DNA of 64,000 nt from Oegoconia quadripuncta (taxonomy: Eukaryota > Arthropoda > Insecta > Lepidoptera > Autostichidae). The stretch spans positions 31,217,242 through 31,281,241 of the forward strand of contig OX438743.1 of assembly GCA_949316235.1 (NCBI GenBank), given 5' to 3'. The translations under genes were made by a program, and so were the position numbers. Below are positions 22,432 through 34,130 of the stretch, piece after piece. Position 1 is the first letter of the stretch; every line of letters begins with the position of its first letter. The notes beneath the pieces were generated by a model. That model saw nothing but the letters and a program-made list of their open reading frames with translations, had not been told where the DNA came from and made no database searches.

Positions 22432-22743
22432 TTTTTAAGCCAACGGATTAGCAATTAGCTCAATCACAACTGATGTTAAATGAAGATGAGGCTCTGACAC
22501 GGAAACCCCATCTTATTTGGGGGACTGGCTATCTTATCTCGGACAACCGGAACACAACAATGCTATTCTACCATTGCTGTTTGCCGGCAGATTTAGATAA
22601 GATGGTGGTAGATGGCTAGGCGGACATTTAAAATGCCCTACCATCAATCAAACCGAGTACTAAACATGTACCCCACTGGCGTTCGAACTCGCGACCTCGA
22701 TTCATAAGCTCTATGTTGTTTATATTGAGTCACAGAGGTGGTT
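22432..22743 (-). mobile_element. SINE family A, reverse, diverged
   Basis: Complete order from AACGGATTAGCAATTAGCTC to the head at TGAGTCACAGAGGTGG. Box B (GCGAGTTCGAACGCC) and box A carry changes, so probably silent. Confidence 0.82.
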
Positions 22744-23023
22744 GAAGTCCAAACGCAGCCAATATCTAGTATGGAAACAGGCTTCACTATTTAATCTTCA
22801 TATTCGGTCTGCTAATATTTATGCATCTGTGGACTACCACAGTGTACTATCGTGTACTAAATGGCTATAAAACGATAGTACACTATACTAGTATGTAAAG
22901 CCAGTATCCTATACCGTGCGTTAATATGAAGGGTACTTTTTAACTCGAATTAAGTAATAAATGTTCACTGATATGAAATCTCTATCTACGGACTAAAGTC
23001 CACACGAATCGACTGCCGTAGTA
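22744..23023. other. Short tandem ACTATCGTGTACT-type patch
   Basis: At 22845-22890 CTATCGTGTACTAAATGG and the inverted CGATAGTACACTATACTAGT form a small imperfect palindrome. No gene is seen. Confidence 0.35.
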
Positions 23024-23354
23024 ATTTTTTTTATGCACAACGGGTTAGCATTTGAACTCAATCACACCTGATGTTAAGTGAAGATGAAGCCGAAGATGGA
23101 AGCGCACTGACCCGGAAACCCCATCTTATTTAGGGAACTAGTTATCTTATCTTTGACAACCGGAACACAACAATGCTATTAACATTGCTATTTGGCGGCA
23201 AATTTAGATAAGATGGTGGTAGGTAGCCAGGCGGACATTTAATATGCCTTAACACCAACCAAACCGAGTACCCGCTGAATGTAACCCGCTGGGGATCGGA
23301 CCGGCGACCTCCGATTCGTAAATCCTATGTGATTTACATTGAGCCACGGAGGTG
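23024..23354 (-). mobile_element. SINE family A, reverse, full length
   Basis: From poly(T)-ATGCACAACGGGTTAGC to GAGCCACGGAGGTGG. Body hairpin and head are present, with several substitutions in box B. Confidence 0.86.
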
Positions 23355-24970
23355 GATCATGAAGATTGTATACTTAAAAAAAATCAAAAAGTTGACTATA
23401 ACAAGCCAACTAAAACAAGAAGCGTTATATGATTTAAAAACATTTTTTTTTTTGCGAATTTTTAGTGTTATGGCCGATGTGGTTTACTTTTTTATGAATT
23501 ACTTCTAACGTTACGTCATTAATTAAAATTCATCCACATCCATACATACATTGATATACGCGCGAAGAACAGTCGGCTAAAAAGGACAGAAATTCAAAAT
23601 GTGACTATGCGCTATGGAAGAACAAAAATGCTTGAACTGTTAAAAATGATTGTAACCCTTCTTTTGCTTTGTCGTGGATAGGTAAAAATGATCGATGGTA
23701 TCTAAAGCCAAACATCAACACTCTGTTATTTCGGGTTAGTAATAATTTGTCAATGCTAACCCTATAATGACCGCGGCCCTACGCGCCTACTGTTGACAAA
23801 ACTTTATTACCGAAAATTAGACAATATTGCTCCAAAACGGGCAATATTTTTTTGTTAGCCCACCGCGCAGTTGGTCGTGTGAATACAAAAGAGTGATCTA
23901 GTTATATGACCCCAAAATACCGTTTTAAAAGGTGACAATGGGAACCAGAAATTCTGGTTTTTGGGGATTTAGTTTGTATTCGAAAAGGAAAAATATTCGA
24001 TGAATAAACTTTAACTGAATTAAACTCTATTAAATTTATCTTATATTTGCTTTCCAAAACATGAACATAATTGGATAGGTAGAGCAAATAAAATATTTTG
24101 AAATAAAAAACCAAGGAATTAACCATAAATTTTACTGGCCTGAATATAAATTCAGTTTTGTCAGGAAGTCTTGAAACTTTTTGGACATTTTTTCATTTAG
24201 AGCAATTACTGAGACCAACAATGAAATTGGTAAAGTACTATTGAAAAGCCTGTTTCAGACTTTCCATAATATTTTAACGTGGCTTTGTACGGGCCTATTT
24301 CAGACTTTACATAATATTTTAACTAAAACTAAACTAAAAAGCACCTTCCAACTAGGCGTTAAGTTTAAATAATTCTGCTGAAAATATAACGTTAAAAAAG
24401 CCCTTAAAACAATAGCTGCATTCAGCTACCATCAGTCCATCCGTCTAGCTTAGCTCTGAACAATAGTGACCCATTGTTACAGCGTCTATTTTAAATGAAC
24501 AAAATGGCGTCGGCAAATTCAAACGCGAAAGCGAAACTCCGAGATTTGAAACAATGTCTCTAATCCTTATAAAGGGTTAAATGCATGCCATTGGTCAACT
24601 CTACCCCCGGACAACTTTTGTTCAGGGATTATATGTGTGCGTCGGTAGAGTTTACATCTTAATGTGGTCGTAGTAGCTTGGTGTGTGTAATGCCGAGTTG
24701 AAATGGCTTTTGAATGTGGGATGGTGAAATTTTGGCAATGGCGGCAAGGAATTTTGCCGTAAGTACAGAATGTTTTGTTTAGAAAGTCTCGTTTGGGATT
24801 TCACTATTTTTAGATTCGTCTAAAAATATCGGTAGAGGTTGGATTTGTAGGCTTCTATGAAATGTGATCTATTTTCTTCGTTGGATATCTGAAATCATTG
24901 TTATCTTCTTTAACTACGTTAGCAAATAATTATACATTTCCAGGCGTTAGATTAAGTTTATCGATCTACA
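23355..24970. other. About 1.6 kb with no recognised gene
   Basis: Contains a 45-bp tandem duplication at about 24249-24340 (CCTRTTTCAGACTTTMCATAATATTTTAAC twice, in pieces) that makes up most of the small frame at 24181-24372, and a patch at 24600-24700 of ordinary composition. No SINE or LINE pieces were matched. Confidence 0.4.
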
Positions 24971-25490
24971 AATTTCCCTTAACCGTCGGTCGTCTGGTCT
25001 TAGTGATAAGGCGCCAAAAGTGCGGACAAATGGCGTGTCGCATAGTCGTGCATCGCCTAATCATACTTCGCACGAACAATACTTCGGCCACTCGGTGTCG
25101 CACTTCAGTAATAAACCCAATCTAAACTACTCTTTGTTTTGTCCTAGTATAGCTCATTAGCGTTCCTTGCATCGCCGGATGCTAGGCCAGAAGACCTTTT
25201 AATAGATGACTAGCTGTCGTGTAGCGATCCGCGCTACAGACGTCTGAAAATGGACGCCGTGGCGCGACTCCAGTTCCTCCACCTTCACTTTAGCTTTCTT
25301 TAGGATGTTCCTGATGGACGTATACATATATACAGTGATCAGTGTGACTTAAGAAAGTTTGGTCCCTGTCTGTGTTAGTATTACTAGTGTTATAGTATAG
25401 CGCTTTATCGAGTGGCGAAGCGGACGGCGGCATTCGTACTTGTATGGCTCTCAATCACCTACCGCAAAACTTTTGCACGGCACTGTACAC

Positions 25491-25645
25491 ATGTCGAAGG
25501 TACACTCGCGAGGACAATTCATCGAACCGTCAACCGTGACAGTCGAATCGCAATCAAAACTTCCTACCCTGGCAACTGTAACGCCTACACGTAGGGATAC
25601 CATAATTGCTAATTTTGGCGGACTATGTCAAGGTGATCGATCGAG
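25491..25645 (+). CDS. Possible first coding exon, unrecognised protein
   Basis: An ATG-started frame of 51 codons plus two bases (begins MSKVHSRGQF, ends GGLCQGDRS) runs into GTAGGT at 25646, a reasonable donor, immediately before an in-frame stop. The region 24980-25645 is richer in GC than its surroundings and is not one of the recognised repeats. A TATA-like stretch lies near 25320 with TCAGTG just after it. I do not recognise the peptide. The initiation context is weak and no downstream exon was identified; a chance frame is the main alternative. Confidence 0.15.
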
Positions 25646-25768
25646 GTAGGTAGATGTAGGTCGAATTATTAAGATATATTTTCTTACTACCGAAACAATT
25701 AAAAGGGTTACAGAATTTAAAGGAATTACTTTATCATATGAAGCTTTTAGTTTACCAATTTGTGGCAT

Positions 25769-25848
25769 CGTGCCTTCGATCTCATCTTCACTTAACATCA
25801 GGTGTGATTGAGGTCAAGTAACAACCCGTTGTGCATTGAGAAAAAAAA
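25769..25848 (+). mobile_element. SINE family A, 3' end only
   Basis: CCTTCGATCTCATCTTCACT, ACATCAGGTGTGATTGAGG and CAACCCGTTGTGCAT followed by A-rich sequence. About three quarters of the element are missing at the 5' side. Confidence 0.75.
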
Positions 25849-26634
25849 TCGTAGCCCAGGAACGAACGAACTAATGAAGAAAACTATACAACAGTTTGAA
25901 ATTATACACAACTTTACCATTGCCAACTTTCAAATGGATAGTTTGCACTTTATATGAATTCGTTTTATTTGATAATACACAAACTAAAATGGAGGCATAT
26001 TGGATCATAAAAGAAGTAGTTAGCGTTAACTAACACAACGAGATTCATTTTTCCAGCTCTCTTATTTGAAAATGGAACGCATTTGACAGTTTGACTGCGA
26101 GTAATATTTTAATTTTAGACTGTTAAAAATTAAGTTAGAGAACGGCTGGTACAGAGCCAGAACCGAATTGTAATGCCGATAATATTTTTGTCATCATTTT
26201 TTTTATTGTACATTTTGGCATTTTTGCGTCTTTGCTCAAAAAGAAAGCTTCTGTAAAATATTCGGGAAGAAGGGGAGTTGATATTTGACAACTTGAAAGA
26301 AAATAAGGCTCGCATTTCTGTATATGGGGCTCTTACTTTCGTTCTGCAATTGAATAATTTAAAACTTTAAAATTTTAAACAGTTATTTCGAGTTGTTTAG
26401 TATCTTTTGTTTATGAATACGAATTTAACATTTATCGTAAATTTAACTGTAATTATTACGCAGTGAATAAATTATGAGACCACTTTTCTCAATCTTAAAA
26501 TAAACCAACCTATTACATTCATTTACTTGTTTTAGTAATTTACAACTTGTTTGATAACTATTTTTGAAGTGAAATAGATCGATAAATTTATTCAGTGAAT
26601 TAAAGTTATCAAAAATACTTAATCATTATTCACC

Positions 26635-26960
26635 ACCACCCCGTTTCTCCAAAGACCATTTGAACGCAAGAGAGGGTCTAAACTTCGGGAAGAAAATCTT
26701 ATAAAGATGAAACAAAACTTTTCTTTGGAGTACTCACATTTTAAAAATTGTCATTTTCTGACCATCTCTTTGAAAATTACAATTCTACACAAAGCATCAG
26801 GCATGGTAACCCTACGCACGTCCCACTTTTCTCCAAAGACTATTATTTGAATGTCTTTCAACCCGTGAGAAGGGTCTAAAACACCCCAACCCCCGACGCG
26901 TGTGCTCGCCTGATAATGTAATTAAAACAACACCTTTATTCGGGACAGTCACATTTTGGG
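26635..26960. repeat. Imperfect direct duplication, about 185 bp apart
   Basis: TTTCTCCAAAGACCATT...GAGAGGGTCTAAA at 26643 recurs as TTTCTCCAAAGACTATT...GAGAAGGGTCTAAA at 26828, and ACTCACATTTT / AGTCACATTTT follow in both. No frame is evident. Confidence 0.45.
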
Positions 26961-27249
26961 AACAAGTTTAACTTACTTGTGTGGTCGTTTCAGGGTTGAA
27001 CGTTGTAGGTATAAATGGACTACTTACTGGATATCTAAAGGAAAATCTTACTCCGGCACTCTCGTTCCTTAGACAAGACGAGGTATACCGGGTGAGGATA
27101 ATGCTACTGTGATCAACCTCATGTAAAAATTATCCAAAATTTCTGTATTTTACTATAAATAAACGGTGGTGTAGTGATTTTGTTGAAAATTTATTTTTTG
27201 TATCAAAAAACAAAGTGACAAAATAATCCCATCAATCTAATCTTTCCAG

Positions 27250-27445
27250 TTAGATTACATGTTTGTTTGTTTGTTACAGAATCACGGCGAAACGGATGAA
27301 CAAATTTGGATGAAATTTGGTATATAATTAGAACATACCCTGGATTAGAACATAGGATATTTTTTATCCCAATAAAGTGATTAGTTACTGCGGTATAAAC
27401 AAATTTAAAGTTATGCCACACAGGCGCAGCCGCGAGCTTAAAATG
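27250..27445 (+). repeat. Interspersed repeat C
   Basis: TTTGTTTGTTTGTTACAGAATCACGG, AACGGATGAACAAATTTGG, TTATCCCAATAAAGTGA and CACACAGGCGCAGCCGCG in pieces. Sits directly before a truncated family A SINE. Confidence 0.65.
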
Positions 27446-27465
27446 TAGTCTAGTGACTTATAATT

Positions 27466-27692
27466 TTGGTTGGTGGTAGGGCATTTTAAATGTCCGCGCC
27501 TGGCTCGCTACCACCATCTTATCTAATCCTGCCGCCAAGCAGCAATGTTAATATCATTGTTGTATTCCGGTTGTCAGAGATAAGATAGTCAGTCTCCAAA
27601 TGTGTTGGGGTTTCCGGGTCAGTACGCTTCCACCTTCGACCTCATCTTCACTTAACATCAGGTGTGATTAAGGTCAACCCGTTGAGCACAAA
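27466..27692 (+). mobile_element. SINE family A, 5'-truncated
   Basis: Starts in the body at TTGGTTGGTGGTAGGGCATT and ends CAACCCGTTGAGCACAAAAG. The promoter head is absent, as expected of a truncated retroinsertion. Confidence 0.82.
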
Positions 27693-27884
27693 AGAAACCT
27701 ATATCATTCATGCAAACTAGAACTTTAACTTATTAAAAAAATACCGAAAATATCGCTTAATTACAAGCTTTTATTTAACTTGCAATGTTAGGTACCTAAG
27801 GAAGTTGTCCGTTTCAAAGTTTGCGAGTAAAATTAGAACGATTTTCTGTTTATCTAAGGAGCTGAAATTTTGCATAGTCGTTCA

Positions 27885-28265
27885 GTTCGGATGACAATAC
27901 ATTTACATGATAGACATGAACTGATGCTGCAGCCAGGATCCACTCCTTAACGGCTAATAGCATGGATATTTAATTTTGCATTCACAATTAGTTTTGGTAG
28001 ATAAACATGATTTCACAATGACACAGTCACATTGACCTGATGCTGCAGCCAGCATAGTCTCCCCAAGAGGGATCACTTCTACGGTTAATAGGTTGCTCAA
28101 TCACAGCGAAACGGATGAACGGATTTGGATTGAATTTGGTATGTAGGTGGAACATCAGCATTAAAACAGGATATTTTTTATTCCATTAAAGTGAACAGTT
28201 CCCACGGATGAACAAATTTCTGCGATAATTTGCCATTCCACGTCCGTCCCAGTGACCATGGCACC
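27885..28265 (+). repeat. Two short direct repeats plus repeat C fragment
   Basis: CTGATGCTGCAGCCAG occurs at about 27922 and 28037. From 28090 to about 28260 runs a diverged repeat C (TTGCTCAATCACAGCGAAAC, ACGGATTTGGATTGAATTTG). Confidence 0.5.
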
Positions 28266-28796
28266 TAATTCGACCCCTCCCGCCTCTTGGTAAAACAGTA
28301 TGACTCGAGAGACCCGCCCGCAGTAATTAAACTTATTGAGCAATCAAAATGAGTATAGTGAAGTAAAAAAATAATTTTTTTTTCTGTTAGGATCTTGTTA
28401 GATACTTATTATTGCACTCAATTCTACCTATTGCATTTTGTTCTCGAAATGGATCCAATCCACACCAACTCCAGCTGTTGGAGATTATCAATATAAAATG
28501 CATCTAAGCAATGTTATCACGTATTGATTTTATTTCGTTTAATCTCAATATCCTAAATTGGATCTTGAATTTCAGAGCGACGTCGCTATTTCAGACAACC
28601 CGATGCGTGATACTCGACGAATTATTGAAATATTTTCTATGTCCACAGAGAAATCATTTCTTGTAATAAAACGCATCTTTTTGGTTTTCTTGCAATAAAA
28701 CGCAACCTATATCGCTCTCTCTATCTTCTATTTATGATTTCAAATCACCTTAATCCGGTAAAGAAAGACAAAAATACAGACAGCAGGTTGCATTTA

Positions 28797-28993
28797 TAAT
28801 ATTACTAGCTTTCCGCCCGCCGCTTTACCTGCGTGGTATAACTTTATTTTTTTATATTTTTTTTTATGCACGACGGGTTCGTACTTGACCTCAATCACAC
28901 CTGATGTTAAGTGAAGATGAGGTCGAAGGTGGAAGCGTACTGACCCGGAAACCCCAACACATTTGGGGGACTGGCTATCTTATCTCTGACAAC
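28797..28993 (-). mobile_element. Truncated SINE family A next to repeat C
   Basis: Repeat C start (ACTAGCTTTCCGCCCGCCGC) at 28804-28853 is cut by a reverse family A SINE beginning poly(T)-ATGCACGACGGG at 28855. The SINE stops at TATCTCTGACAACC, about 140 bp in, so it is 5'-truncated. Confidence 0.75.
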
Positions 28994-29189
28994 CATTGTC
29001 TTGTGGCATAAGTAAAGATATAAATACTAAATTCATAAATAAATAAAATTTCAAGACCCGTATAGAATTGTTACCTACCGGATATTTATTATTCGCGGGT
29101 AAAACTAAATACATATCGATTTAAAAAGGTTGCCAATGGTGATGGTATGTACTGAAACACTCAGAACATGAGTCCTACTCGCATTTAAG

Positions 29190-29388
29190 CGTCTTTTTTA
29201 TGTATAACGCTCACCCTGAATCTCAAACAGCCGGAACAAACAATGCTATCGACTGCTGAGATAAGATGGTGGCAGTTAGCCAGGCGGACATTTGAAAATG
29301 CCCAATACATACCAAACCAAGTACTATACATATACCAGGTGGCGAATCGAACCCGCAACCTCTGTTTAGTAAATCTTATATAGCCACA
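29190..29388 (-). mobile_element. SINE family A, heavily decayed
   Basis: Only blocks remain: TCAAACAGCCGGAACAAACA, GAGATAAGATGGTGGCAG, AGCCAGGCGGACATTTGAAA, CGAATCGAACCCGCAACCTC. Much of the tail half is deleted. Confidence 0.65.
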
Positions 29389-30400
29389 GCCAGTACATAA
29401 TATAAACTAAACTGTATCAAAAACAGACAAGTCATTAAATATCGCGCTTTAACCCACACAACATAATCTCTATAAAGAAACAAAGGACCTTCTCACATTA
29501 AAGTCCGCAAAATTTGAAAGTGAGACTTCTGAATTCTGGCGAAATTTTCGGGGTAACATTATACCCGTACATTAGGGCTAAGTGATAGCGTCACATTTGT
29601 TGGATTAATTCATCATCTGAATTGCCGTGGCCAGACTGATGGGCCGGAACGACCCCCTAACCCCCTCCCGTTCGGGAGGTACCGTTAGCCCCCTTACTGC
29701 CACTTTTCTTGCTGTAACGTGTGGTGTTATAATCGTGATTTGTTTGTTACAATGAATGGGTGGTTATCTACTAAATATATTATAATTATTATGATTGATA
29801 TTGTAATATAGTAAGCATGGGTTTTGTTCTTGAATCGATGAAAAAAAATCTCTCTCGGACTCTGGTTCGGAATCTTCGGCATTTGGTTATCTTATGTTGT
29901 ATAAATATATAAAAACAAAGGATATTATTTTTTGTAATATTTTAAGAGTAAATAAGTTACTTATGTAATTTATGCAAACATCTGTTTGTCGCTAAAATAA
30001 ATAATTTCAAAAATAATTATAATTTTATTAACCTCATGTAGAAACTTAAAATAGATGTAGGGCCTCTTCAAAATATGGGAGACCAGAACCCAAAATAACT
30101 TGCTTTGTACTATAATGTGTTTGGGCTGTGAATTACAACTGGCACAAGAAAAAAAACTATCTGAAAATTTTAAAAAAATATGATATTAATATAAGTATAT
30201 GTATGTTGTCAAAGTCTTTGAAATATGGCTGTTAATTTTATATCAATAAATAAATAAAATATGTAAATTATCTGCATTTCAATTACAGAAAAATTAATGA
30301 TAATGAATAAATAAGTTTTTGTTAAATATTAGAAACTAGGTTTCATCATCATCATACTGATGATATGTGGCTGACGGCAGGACGTCCACAGACCGGTTTG
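29389..30400. other. No recognised gene
   Basis: A GC-rich patch at 29620-29700 includes a hairpin (CTCCCGTTCGGGAG at about 29665-29678). Similar wording (GGCCAGACTGATGGGCCGGAA) suggests an old retroelement fragment, unassigned. Confidence 0.35.
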
Positions 30401-30404
30401 AATT

Positions 30405-30619
30405 AAGAAATCTGTAAACGAACCGACATAGCCCAGCGGATCAGTAAACTGAAGTGAAAAGAAGGGCCCATAGCTCGACGAACTGATGGCCGGTGGGGTA
30501 TTAAAGTTCTCAAGTGGAGACTTCGTACCGGTGAGCACAAGATGGACGGACGACTTGATAAGGATCGCAGGAAGTAGCTGGATGCATGTCGCTTCCAACT
30601 GGTCGAAAACCGGTATTAA
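30405..30619 (+). pseudogene. RTE-like non-LTR ORF2 carboxyl relic
   Basis: Translation gives DIAQRISKLK-stop-KEGPIARRTDGRWGIKVLKW and, after a frameshift near 30530, STRWTDDLIRIAGSSWMHVA. The order TDIAQR-x-KLK, HIARRTDGRWG, TRWTDDL-x-R-x-AG, WM-x-A is that of lepidopteran RTE-type polymerases. It has one stop and one frameshift, and is cut off at 30620 by the mariner MITE. Confidence 0.8.
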
Positions 30620-30621
30620 TA

Positions 30622-31008
30622 TTAGGTCTTTACCAATGACATTGGTGATTTTTTTCATCGTTAGTCATAATGTACCAACTCCTACGATTCTATAGCTATT
30701 TCCAAATTTGTTTTTTATATGGAAAATAGAATATATTTTCAAGGTTTCACATGAAATATTTTTTAATGTCTGAGTTTAAATCACATAATAAAAAAAATTT
30801 GAACACAGCTCTTTTCATGAGCTTTTATAAAGCGGTTACTTTTAAAAATGAACACTGCCTATATTTAACTTAATGTTATCCGATAATACACAGTTTAGCT
30901 AAATTTGGATTTGCCGTTCCCAAAAAAATTTCAAAAATTTTTGTATGGAGAAAACAGTCTTAATGAAATTCTTCATACAAAACGCCAATTTCATTGGTAA
31001 GGACTTAA
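30622..31008. mobile_element. Mariner-type MITE, 387 bp, nested in an RTE relic
   Basis: TTAGGTCTTTACCAATGA and reverse TTAAGTCCTTACCAATGA ends are flanked by TA at 30620-30621 and 31009-31010. Interior collinear with 21856-22278 apart from a deletion of about 40 bp around 30815. Confidence 0.88.
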
Positions 31009-31084
31009 TACATAGTAAGTATGGAAATTTTAGCCATGCATAATGCCATACGAACTTCTAATAACTCCCATAATATATATTATT

Positions 31085-31200
31085 TCTATTAAATCCTTTA
31101 TTGCACACAAAATAAAATACAAAGAATGTTTAACATAAATAGTAAACGTGTACAAAGTGTACCTACCTTTTATTTTGAAGTAATTCTAAATTTTCAGTCC
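31085..31200 (-). repeat. Possible non-LTR 3' tail
   Basis: AAATCCTTTATTGCACACAAAATAAAATACAAAG reads in reverse as a TTATTTTGTGTGCAATAAAGG-type end (given in pieces). No coding remnant is visible. Confidence 0.35.
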
Positions 31201-31499
31201 AGTGTTAGGACCCGTCACCTTCAAGCAACAGAAAGGTCACGTAAAGTTGATACGCGCTGTGAGTAATACAAATCTCCTTGTGAACAAATGCGTGGCTAAG
31301 TATTATCCTAAATTATGCAGACACGTTTCTTTACTCATGATTATAATGACTTAAATATCTAAAAAAATGAACTGACTAAAGTGGAAACTTAGACATGAGA
31401 TGACTATTCGGACCTTATTTTAATTAATTGAAACATTTTGTTTTCATATCACGATCAGGTTTTAAAGTTACAAAATTTTTTTGAGACCCATTAATCTAA

Positions 31500-33230
31500 T
31501 CACACCCCAAGAACGTGTAAGTAAAAGGTGTCGTTGCAACATAGCGCTCGTGGCGCTTACATCGTGCGCCAGCGCCCATTGCCCTTTGCCCCCCCTCCGA
31601 ATTAGCGCCCCCTGCCACCCCTAGGGGACGCACTCACCCCTACAGGACACTGCGAGTGTAAGGATAAATGGGAGGGCTGGCTCTTCTGGTTAAGTGTAGA
31701 TTTTCCGAATGCGGTGTTGATGATGGCTGCCTAATGCTTACGGCGGTTTGTCGATAGTCGATAACTATAAACTAGTAACGATATATGTAGGAGGTAGGTA
31801 GCTATTTTCTCTGATAGTTTCATGTTTGATATTGGTACTTTTAACATGTGTGTCATTTGCAAAAAATTTCAAAAATATTTTTTATATTGTTATTACCCTC
31901 TTAGCCTCCACCTTCCGAAGTGTATGAGCCGCAGCAGTCGCTGCTTGAAACCACAAGAGGTGGAAATAGTCAGCCTTATGGCAGAGCTACGAATTTATGC
32001 CCGTTGGGGTAGAGACCACCGGTCCGCAGGTACCGGGGTCGCGCTAGCTGTTAAAAGAGCTGGACACCGATTTTCGCTCAAAGTCAAAGTCGTCGTCAAA
32101 GCGTGTGTAAAAGTGACAAACCTATAAATGTCTATTGATATTGAAATCTCGAGTGTGCGAGAATCAGACGCCTGGCAACAGGTCAAGTCGAAGTATCAGG
32201 GGATCAGAAAGCTGGCAGCTACCTGGGCCCGCGTATAATGTTTGGACCTGGAACATGTGCTGTACCTATTATATTCGATGACCTTTTTTCTTTTTTTAGT
32301 AGATTTTATGTTAATCGCTCGTCCATTGATTTAATCCATCATGCAAAACCGACCACCATCATACACTAACTGTCACACACACTAATCTTTCACACACATA
32401 CACTCACAACACACATATTTTGTACATATTTATAGATCTATAATTTTGACATTTTCATTTGGCTTATTCCACTTTCAATACTATGTAATTTAGACATATT
32501 AACATAAGGACTCGTATATTACTGAGGATTTGATTTGTTTTTATTGATATTTATATAATAATATTATAATTAATAATGTAATAGTACCAATTTTATTGTA
32601 ATTTAATTAAAACTTTACCCATTAAATTTTTAAGGGTAACCATTGTCAGGAACATAATAAGAATCTTTAATTGGCATAAGTTTGGTATTAGTTTTCTATA
32701 CGTTGTAATAATGCTGTTGTTTCTATGTAAATAATTAAATAAATAAATAAAAATAAATAATATTTACAATGTAAATATGTAATATTTTCTCACTGATAAA
32801 TAAATATGTTTCATAACAACTCATTAAATACAGGAATACATAGATTTATCGATAACATTACTTACACCCCAACACTACCCCGGCAATGTTCCGAGACCGT
32901 TGGACAGCGGGGTTGTAAATACTCGTGTAAAATTGTCCACATTCCCTCCCTGGAAGCCTTTTGTTATATATTTCTTTGTTATTTACCTTACTCTGTTTTT
33001 GTGTGTGTTTTGCAGTTGAATAACTCATACCTAACACAGGTTTAAACACAGGTAAGTAAAATAGATCTTTGTTGTACCTTATTTTAATATGTTATTAAAA
33101 TTATCAACGGTAGGTAAGGCATTTAGTGGTAATTAAGATAACGTTTTATACGATATTTATATGTATAGGTATAACGGTAATTATGTAAGCTTATGAGAAT
33201 TTATAATTACACCAGCGCCAAACCGATTCA
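31500..33230. other. GC-rich patches in otherwise AT-rich DNA, no recognised gene
   Basis: 31535-31660 is C-rich with GCGCC steps, and 31900-32225 is GC-balanced and carries frames up to 101 codons that I do not recognise. Neither matches the repeats in this window. 32340-32410 has a CACACA-rich stretch. Confidence 0.35.
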
Positions 33231-33235
33231 AATCA

Positions 33236-33560
33236 ATGAAAAATCAAAATCAAAAATGATTTTATTTCGTAAGTTATAAGAATAACATTTGAAATCGTCA
33301 TGACCTACAGTTATCGCTCATTCACTAGGCAGTCTCCCCAGAGAAGAACGAGCAAGAAACACCGGGGTTGCTCTTTTTACATAAGTCAATACAAATACAA
33401 TTTGAAATACCTAATTGTAAAATTTATGATTCGACAAAGAAAAATAAGAATAAAATATACTGGATAATGACGAGCGGTTCATGTCCACGCATTCTTATCA
33501 TCCAGATAGTCAGAAATTTTAATGGAATAATTTATGGAGATTTATTGACAGACCTGTTAT
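33236..33560 (-). pseudogene. CR1/Jockey-like non-LTR 3' end
   Basis: Minus strand: KISDYLDDKNAWT-stop (about 33495), then 3' untranslated sequence with GCAACCCCGGTGTTTCTTGC and a tail ending ATGATTTTGATTTTGATTT. The carboxyl sequence matches 41955-42700 and 36062-36420. Confidence 0.7.
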
Positions 33561-34123
33561 TTTTGCTCTCAAGTGTAGTAGTAGGTAATTCTTAATTGAA
33601 CCAAATGATATATGATGTTTATTGAGATCCAGAATACTAGAATAAGTTTCAAGCTGTAAAAACACTTGACTATGTTTACAAGCATAGCTTGTTATGAGTT
33701 CGACCAAGATCTACTTCGGTGAAATTGCTAAGCATAAAAGAGGGACCGTCGACCAGATCTCTAGCTTTATTGTGAAAAATTAACGAATACTTATGTTTAT
33801 TGTTAAATTCAGAAAAAAACATCAGTTACAGAACTGCACAATGCACACGCTAGAGTTGTCCCCGTGTATAGACATACTGGCTACATTTCATCAAAATCGG
33901 TTCAGTAAAAAAAAGTAGCCTATATGTTAATCCAGATCCTAATCTGTGCAACAACCAAATTTCATCCAAATCCGTTTAGCCGTTTAGGTATGAAGAGGTA
34001 ACAAACAGACATACACACACACAAATGTATAATATTACTTTGGATTGGGATGAGTCAACTTCTGTGTTCTACAAATAACTATCCACGCACTTTTGTCTAT
34101 TAATGTTTGATTACCTTTTTTGT
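33561..34123. other. No gene; repeat C-like piece at 33890-34030
   Basis: TTTCATCAAAATCGGTTCAGTA and TTTCATCCAAATCCGTTTAGCCG are two related 'fails-to-match-exactly' copies, about 70 bp apart, of the segment typical of repeat C, followed by ACACACAC. Confidence 0.4.
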
Positions 34124-34130
34124 CTTCAAT

